A stretch of 64,000 bases of DNA from Pogona vitticeps. Its lineage: Eukaryota; Chordata; Lepidosauria; Squamata; Agamidae. Made by a program: the position numbers and the translations under genes. Where the stretch lies: assembly GCF_051106095.1 (NCBI RefSeq), contig NC_135783.1, positions 212,531,972 through 212,595,971 on the forward strand, read 5' to 3'. The notes beneath the pieces were generated by a model. That model did no database searches. It saw nothing but the letters and a program-made list of their open reading frames with translations, and had not been told where the DNA came from. Below, one piece after another: positions 1 through 64,000 of this stretch; positions within the stretch are counted from its first letter, which is position 1, and each line of letters begins with the position of its first letter.

Positions 1-85
1 AAGGCTGTTTACCAAACCATTCTAACACCCTTCCTCATATTTTTCTCCACACAGGTTATAGAACAAATTTTTTTTGAAGCAGTAA

Positions 86-91
86 TTTATT
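86..91 (-). promoter_or_regulatory. GPD2: Candidate distal poly(A) signal AATAAA
   Basis: AATAAA on the minus strand, with a TGTA upstream (about 101-108) and a GU-rich TGTGTGG about 35 bp downstream (about 47-53). Signal, spacing and downstream element together form a textbook poly(A) site, the best of the four candidates. Confidence 0.45.
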
Positions 92-3000
92 AAAACATGG
101 TACACACATAATTTTGCCATTTTTCTGCAATAAGAGTGGCAAATGATTCATGGGGGAAATGAAATATATTTCCCTGTCAGTTCAATAGATCAGAGATTTA
201 CAGCTTCTTGACTCGGACAGGAAAAACTCAGCATGCATAAAAATGAATTGCAAATCAGTTAATTGTAGAGATGCAAAACTAAAAGCATCTCAGTGGTTCA
301 GTAAAATAAATTCGCCAGAACAGATTAGTGGAGACAAAGCCTCAGTTTGTGTTCTCAGGTAACTAGTTAGAAGAAATCCAAAGAACCTTGCTATAAGAAG
401 GGGGGGGGAAGTACTTAAAATCACTTTGTAATTATTCAGTTCACTCCAGTTTGCCTCAGTTTTAATGCTTCAATTAGTCAAATTTACAGCACTTGGACAA
501 ACAGATTATAGAATGCCTTGGGAAAACAGGATCAAATGTCTGGTCCAGATAACAGGACTGAGGGAAACAACAGACGTGGATATTCTTTTCCATTTACAAA
601 AGAAGACCCAGTGAATTTCTAGGAATCTAAATAGATAGTAGCTAGCACTTTTATTGTTATGAAGGCAGTCACGTAGCCCAGAAGATGTACCTTATTTGCT
701 ACGTAGCAGCACTACACTGTATGAAGACTGGATAACAGAGATAGTGGAGATCATACAGTTGTTAAGAAGAATTAATCAAGGGTACATCACCACTTTTTTA
801 AAAAAAAAACAACTTTAAAGAAATAGAACTCTAAGCTTTAACAGCGAAGGCCAATTTAAAGTTCCAGTTATACTTTTTTTTAAAAGAACCTTTCAAAACA
901 GAAAGGATTTTTTTCTCTTTCTGTGCTCTTCTCTAGAATCCCAGCTTAATCTAATGCATACTTAGGTCTTCAGAAATAAAAAGCTCCAAGTAAATTAAAG
1001 TAGGCAAAGCACCATTTAGCTCCACTTATCAAGGAATTAGCCACTGACAGTTTATGGAAAGCAGAGACACTAGCAGGGAGCAGAGACCTGGAATTCTTCT
1101 AAATTAGTTGCGTCTCGCACAGATTGAGTGAAGTATTGATTCTGGACTGAAGCCTACAGCCTTCACATCAGAGCACCTGTGCAAATATTGTACAGCATGA
1201 ATGCTCTTCTGCCTTTGTATACGTTTCATACCTCCAGCGGATAATTGGGGGGTGGAGGTGGGGAAAAAGAATGAGACTAAAAGGCAGCATAAACTTGAGA
1301 AGCCCTTCATTTTCCAGAGGCGAGAATACGAACACGTTTAATGGCAAAATGCACATTACCGAAGATGCTGTTCTCTTTATAATCTCCTCCAATCAAATGC
1401 AATCAGTTCAGATTTGATGGCAAAATTCACTCTTAAGCACTGCAGCTGAACTACTAACACTGCTGTGATATTTCCTGAGAAAATTGGCATGTCCTTTTCC
1501 CACAGGTTTTGAGGCCAGGGACAAGTCCCCCCCCCCATGTCAGGATGCTTATCTATGTTTATCCTGAAGATAGCATTCCACAGATATCTACATAGAAATG
1601 ATAGTGGTTTCTATGAGCTCCATGTAAGAAAGACATTAATGTTGTTTTGTAGGAGGAGAGAGAAGGCCCTATAGGTTTGGGTGGCAGAGCTGATATGGCA
1701 TCATGGTTTTATTAACATTGCCTAACACACCATAATAATGTGGAGAGAGGGTTTCAATAATTTTAAAGACATTTCAGTTCTAAACCTTCTGGAATGTTCT
1801 GGCCACCTCCAGCAGAGCATATGGAGAATAACCGTAAATAGTTAAAAAAAAACCCCAAACCAAAACCTTTATGCAACATGCAAATAAGATGCTATAAAAG
1901 AATAGCAGCATTCTAAATTAAATTGTGTTAAAAACTTATAAACAGCTTTGCTGTTTAGTGTCACTGAAAATATATAGCTTTTTCTTCTTGTTGTCAGAAC
2001 ATTTATCAGCGCTCCGCAATTCTGGACTAACCTGACATGCAAGATGATCAAAATGGATTATGTAATCTTTTCCATTTATTCCTATTGATTTTAGTCATGA
2101 TAAAATTCATCAGTGTGGTCTGGGAACATTGCGCCTGAAGAGAGTTGGTTAAATGAAAAATAAAATAAATAAATCAGTCCATCCTGGTAACTATTTGCTG
2201 GCTACTGTCATTTGTTTGATCCCAGAGGGAATAAGACAAAAATGGTAAGAAAACAGCAATGAAAAGCTTCAAGAAAAACACCCATCATTAGTATTTCAAG
2301 CTTCTCTGTATTTCAACTCTTAATTTGCCTTACTAAATAAAGAGTTAAGGCCAATAATTTACAGGTATATTATTTATATTATTCATTACAACGGATGTTT
2401 AGGAATTTGTTTTAAACTTCACCACAGGAAAAAAAAGGTGGCAGCGGGTGGTGGTAGAAACAGTTCAAGGCTAATCCACTTTATTTCCGTAACTGCCAGT
2501 AACATCAAAATGCCAGTGACTGGACCATTTTAATCAGTTTTATTGATTCATGCTTTCAGTTCTTGTTCAGTTAAAAACAAGGCACATTAAATACATTCTC
2601 TTATTGCTCTATAAATGCATGCAGCTCATTCTGTATATCAAAAGTAATAAATAATGGCAATAAAACACAGAGACAGTTATAAAAATGACAACCAGCCTCA
2701 AACACAGTATTTAACAGTCCAGTTCTCAACAATAACCCAACCCAATACATAAAAGTACCAGATGGAAAAACATGCGGCATGTATATATGTATATGTATGT
2801 ACATATGTATGCGTGCATAAGCACACATGCCACACACCCCCACCAACCATACGGCTCTTTGCTGTTAAATTTCCTTCCTTGCTTTTTTACACACAGCAGT
2901 ACAATATCTTTATACAGCATTAATACGACCCAACACAGCCTTAGAACTGCTTCACATTTCCCATATTATAATCTTCCAAACAAATATTAAAATCCAGGGA

Positions 3001-4365
3001 TGGCACATAATCAAGTGACACTCCATCTTCAATTTTACGGGATCAAGCAGGTGTGGGATGATGCATGTAACCTTTTTCACACACACAACCCCACCCCCAG
3101 CCCCATGAAACAGAGATGAGCATCTGACTGCCATAAGAAAAGATCAGAAGAGAAAAGTTGGGCAGAAATCTAAGGAGTAATCACATCCAAAACTGAGAGC
3201 ACCCACATAAATTATGAAAACAACAGATGTATATGCATGCATGCTCACGACACCACTGCACTAGTAGCAAAAGAGGGAGCAGGAATCATGCTAGCCTAGT
3301 CAGAGAAATAATGAGATATTACTGAAAATCCTGCATTATCTTGGAGAGGAACTCTATTTGGAAAAATGCATGTGAATGTGTATATTAGATCCTCTTTCAG
3401 TTGCTGGGTACAGGCATGGTTTGACCTTCAATATTTCACTACAGAGCTTAGTTAAAGTTTGGAGGCAAAGAAATGGATTGGTTTAACTGTGATGCCCATG
3501 TGAATGAAGGACGGGCATGCTCACATAGACACACATTCCTGATTATAGGCATTATCCTTTATCTGAAGGGGAGGAAGTTAGTTTGAAAATACCATTTTAT
3601 TTAAATGTTTAGATTTTTTAAAGTGTCAAGGCACTAACATTTCATACAGCAAACATCCATTTCCCTGTGCTTTTAGAACATACAGAAAAGCAGTTGAGCT
3701 GATTTTTCTATACTAAATAAGCTTAACCTAATGATAGGAGATGAAAATCGGCATGTAAAACATGTGGAGGGAGAGCAGCAAATAGACCAAGAGCATAAAA
3801 CAGTCTCGTGCACTCAGAGAGAGAGAGAAAGAGAGAGAAAGTGAACTCCAATTGCTACGTCTGGCACAAGGATAAGCCAGATGCATCAACTCCACTGAAA
3901 TGCTCAAGGCCTGGAAGCAAGAGGAATCTGTTTCTCCACCCTCACCCCCACTGCCAGCAAACAAAAAAGTAATGTCCTCCAAAGACTATTTATGTATCAC
4001 AGTAGAAAAGTAATGATGAAAAACATCTGCACAAGCTTTTGCAAGGCTGTTTTTAGAATGATGCCTTCTCATCCAGGTTCAGACCCCCCATGCTGGACAA
4101 CATTTTAAAATACTACATATACAACGGGCAAATCCATCCCTTTGAAATTAGCTGTTGTGTGGCAAATACTTGTATTTGTTTACAAGGAGGGAAAGGCCTC
4201 AGCCACCTTCAGTGCTTGCAGAGAGCTGGAACGGGCAACTCTGGCCCTCGAGATGTTTTTGGCCTACAACTTGCATCAGCCAGCATAACCACGGGTGAAA
4301 GATCACGGAAATGGCGATCCAAAAACACACGGAGGGCCACCGACTTGTTACACAGGATTCTGATG

Positions 4366-4672
4366 TTATTGATGTTATGTGCCATCAAGCCACCTCTGAT
4401 GTACAGCGACCCTATGACTGAGCAATCTCCAGAACATCCTGTCCTTAACTGCCCTGCTCAGCTCTTATAAACTCAAGCCATAGCTTCTTTCAGGGTGTCG
4501 ACCCATCCCGTATCCAGCCGTCTTCTTTTCCTGCTGCCTTCCTCCTTTCCCAGCATTATTGTCTTTTCCAGAGTATCCCGCTTTCTCATGATGTGCCCAA
4601 AGAAGAACAGCCTCACTTTCATCATTGTTACCTCCAGAGATCATTCAGGCTTGATTTGGTTTAGGATGTTTT
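4366..4672 (-). mobile_element. RTE-like LINE 3' fragment
   Basis: On the minus strand a decayed reading frame contains FFFGHIMRKRDTLEKTIMLG and a basic stretch after it, matching the C-terminus of RTE-type ORF2 proteins (FGHLMRR..SLEKTLMLGK in BovB). Its 3' end reads TTGATGGCACATAACATC, a tail that also appears on nearby SINEs. It is old, broken and within the 3' UTR candidate. It could belong to another clade with a similar C-terminus. Confidence 0.6.
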
Positions 4673-5399
4673 TTTACAGAAAGAAAAAAAGTTGGATGAT
4701 ATTATCTGTGAAATATTAAGACCAAATCATTGTTCATTAGAAGGGCGATATGCACTTGTACCGAATGCAAATCCCTGGTGTACAGAGCTACTTTCAGTTA
4801 CATGTATCTGGAAACCAGGCAAAGGCCAATTCTCACGGTTTATTCAGATGATTGCTCTTCTTTTTGCCACTCAAGAGGTGAAGGTAATAAAGTGGGGGGA
4901 AAATGCTAAGCCTGAAAGCCACGCCTGTGTAAATCTTACACACCCTGTGATTTAAACATGCAAAGAAAAGAAAGAAAAAAGAATGTGGGTGAAAAGCCTG
5001 CAGAAGGTAAAAAATAAAACCCAAAAGGATATCAGCCGAAAGCTTTATCAGTACTGTGATGTGCTTCCCTTCTGCTTCATGTCAAGGAAGTAAGAAACTT
5101 CTTAGGGACCTCTGTCCAGTTTAATACGGGGATAGGAGGCAAGTTCATTCAAAGGCATTTTTTTTCACTCCTAGTTTTTTCAGACAGGGTAAGTAGAAAT
5201 ATCACCTTTTATGAAATCCTGCTGAATGTTTCTACTGTACAGTGACGCCATGATGCTAACTTTCTACTTGTGCTTTTGTTTTATGCATCTAACGTAGATG
5301 AACAGATTTAAAAACATGTTTCTACAGAAATTTCACAAGAAAGGGGGGAAACCAGCTACCTGCACTATTCACCTTACTATGTGCTAAACAGAACATGCA

Positions 5400-5405
5400 T
5401 TTATT
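5400..5405 (-). promoter_or_regulatory. GPD2: Candidate proximal poly(A) signal AATAAA
   Basis: First AATAAA after the GPD2 stop in the transcript direction, about 1 kb downstream of it. The following sequence is only moderately U/G-rich, so it may be a weaker, alternative site. Confidence 0.3.
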
Positions 5406-6404
5406 GGGGAAGGAACAGAGATGGAAACTCTATCCTTGTTACAGTCTTCCACAGTGGGATAAGAAGCACCAAGTTTTTTACAGATATCCTTATAATGTGC
5501 TTTTATTCTAAAGCTGCCTCAGTGTGTTTCTCAGACATCCATCTGTAAATTGCAACTGCTGTACAGGACATGGCGACTTCAACCACACAAGCTTCCATGA
5601 GCCGTAGCTGTGTTTTTAGTTGAACTGGGCCCAGTACTCAAATATGACTAAGCATTACTATGATTAACTGGAAGAACATTTTCTTATATTTTGAGTAATA
5701 GTCGACAACCACAACAAAATTATCCTAGATGCCAACACCCTTACATTCCTGTGACAAAACACTCCGTTTTATGCCATGCACATTTAAACAGCCTTGCAAC
5801 ACTTTTAAATACACCATTAGCCCCAATGTTCTCAGCCAAAGATGGAACTGAACACAAGACATTTCTTCAGAAGAGGGAAATAAGCCCACACATTAAGACT
5901 CTAAAGGCATGCTAGTGCCCTGAACGTTTTGCCAGGTCAATGCAGCGGAAAGGGGACATTTTAGAGATGGAGCCCAGGAAACTATTCTCACTCCTGTGCA
6001 GGAGGTGCCAGCGTGAAAGGTCACTCAGATTCATATGATCCCTGGCTTCAGAGTTCAGACAAGCAGCAGAGCAGATCTTCCAGGATTAGCCTAGAAATGG
6101 CATTTCACAGTCACAGACGTTCCCTAACTCTTTCTTACTCCAAATTCTTGTCCACCATTGATTTCACAAAAAGCAAAAACAGATGCCCAGTTCAGTAGGC
6201 AGTTAAGCGGGAGCAGTAGCATCTTCAGAGCAAACTGAAAGGGGAAAGGGAGGGGGAAGAATTGCAACAATGCACTTTTATGCACCGCTGCTCGTGTCAG
6301 GTCTGTGCAGAGGAGGCAGACACATCCAAAAGCACTGGAATGTTTTTCAGCATCGAGAGAGGCAGCTACACGGGGCAGCATTCTGCAGCTGTTAAGGTCC
6401 CCAC

Positions 6405-63903
<57,499 letters not shown>

Positions 63904-64000
63904 CTGCGTAACCAGAAAACCAAATTAACTTCTTAAATTACACAATTTGTATGTAATTCATTAAAGACTCTTCTCTGGGGTAGAGACAATCAGAAGAAAA

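Larger units (their letters stand above)
60..6404 (-). other. GPD2: GPD2 3' UTR candidate and downstream flank
   Basis: No second gene is visible here. The stretch is AT-rich, has no convincing ORF, and carries AATAAA signals on the minus strand at 5400-5405, 4839-4844, 2539-2544 and 86-91. If the distal site is used the 3' UTR is about 6.3 kb; if the proximal one is used, about 1 kb. The presence of an RTE-like LINE fragment (4366-4672) and an old hAT-like scrap near 4205-4300 makes the 3' limit uncertain. The sequence alone does not decide which site is used. Confidence 0.45.

Overview
This window is vertebrate nuclear DNA, almost certainly from a squamate reptile (lizard or snake). It holds one host protein-coding gene, the mitochondrial glycerol-3-phosphate dehydrogenase gene GPD2, on the minus strand. 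The squamate call rests on the repeat fauna: a BovB (RTE) LINE 3' end, a Sauria-type SINE, an R4-like LINE, L1 and CR1 fragments, a DIRS element, a Ty3/Gypsy element of the Gmr1 type and many short hAT and TA-flanked DNA transposons. GPD2 itself fits any amniote.

GPD2 is spread over at least 57.5 kb. Fourteen coding exons are visible, all with GT-AG borders and agreeing phases. They run from residue 93 (exon 63779-63903) to the stop codon at 6405-6407. Together they encode 635 codons; with the 92 residues expected upstream of the window this gives 727, the length I recall for the mammalian protein. The two exons with the signal peptide and the FAD GxGxxG motif must lie beyond 64000. Downstream of the stop is a long AT-rich 3' UTR candidate with several AATAAA signals, the best distal one at 86-91.

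Layout, left to right: 1-6404, 3' UTR candidate with an RTE-like LINE fragment; 6405-19283, the C-terminal half in ten exons, including the calcium-binding EF-hand exons, separated by short introns; 19284-24541, an intron with two hAT elements; 24736-32852, an intron with a hAT element split by an LTR-like insert, a TA-flanked MITE and an L1 3' end; 32853-34048, two exons; 34049-52466, the largest intron (18.4 kb), with a DIRS fossil, an R4-like LINE piece, a BovB 3' end and older repeats; 52467-55236, two exons; 55237-63778, an intron with a MITE, a tRNA-derived SINE and a 5.7 kb Gypsy-type LTR element antisense to the gene; 63779-63903, the first visible exon.

I found no new gene system such as a cluster, operon or CRISPR array. 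The points most worth a second look are: (1) a CU-rich microsatellite that fills more than half of the 256-bp intron between the two EF-hand exons; (2) the Gypsy element, whose capsid resembles a SCAN domain and whose integrase part comes before the reverse-transcriptase part; (3) a 387-bp compound palindrome at 10037-10423; (4) the folded-back end of the DIRS element; and (5) a SINE/LINE pair that appears to share a 3' tail.
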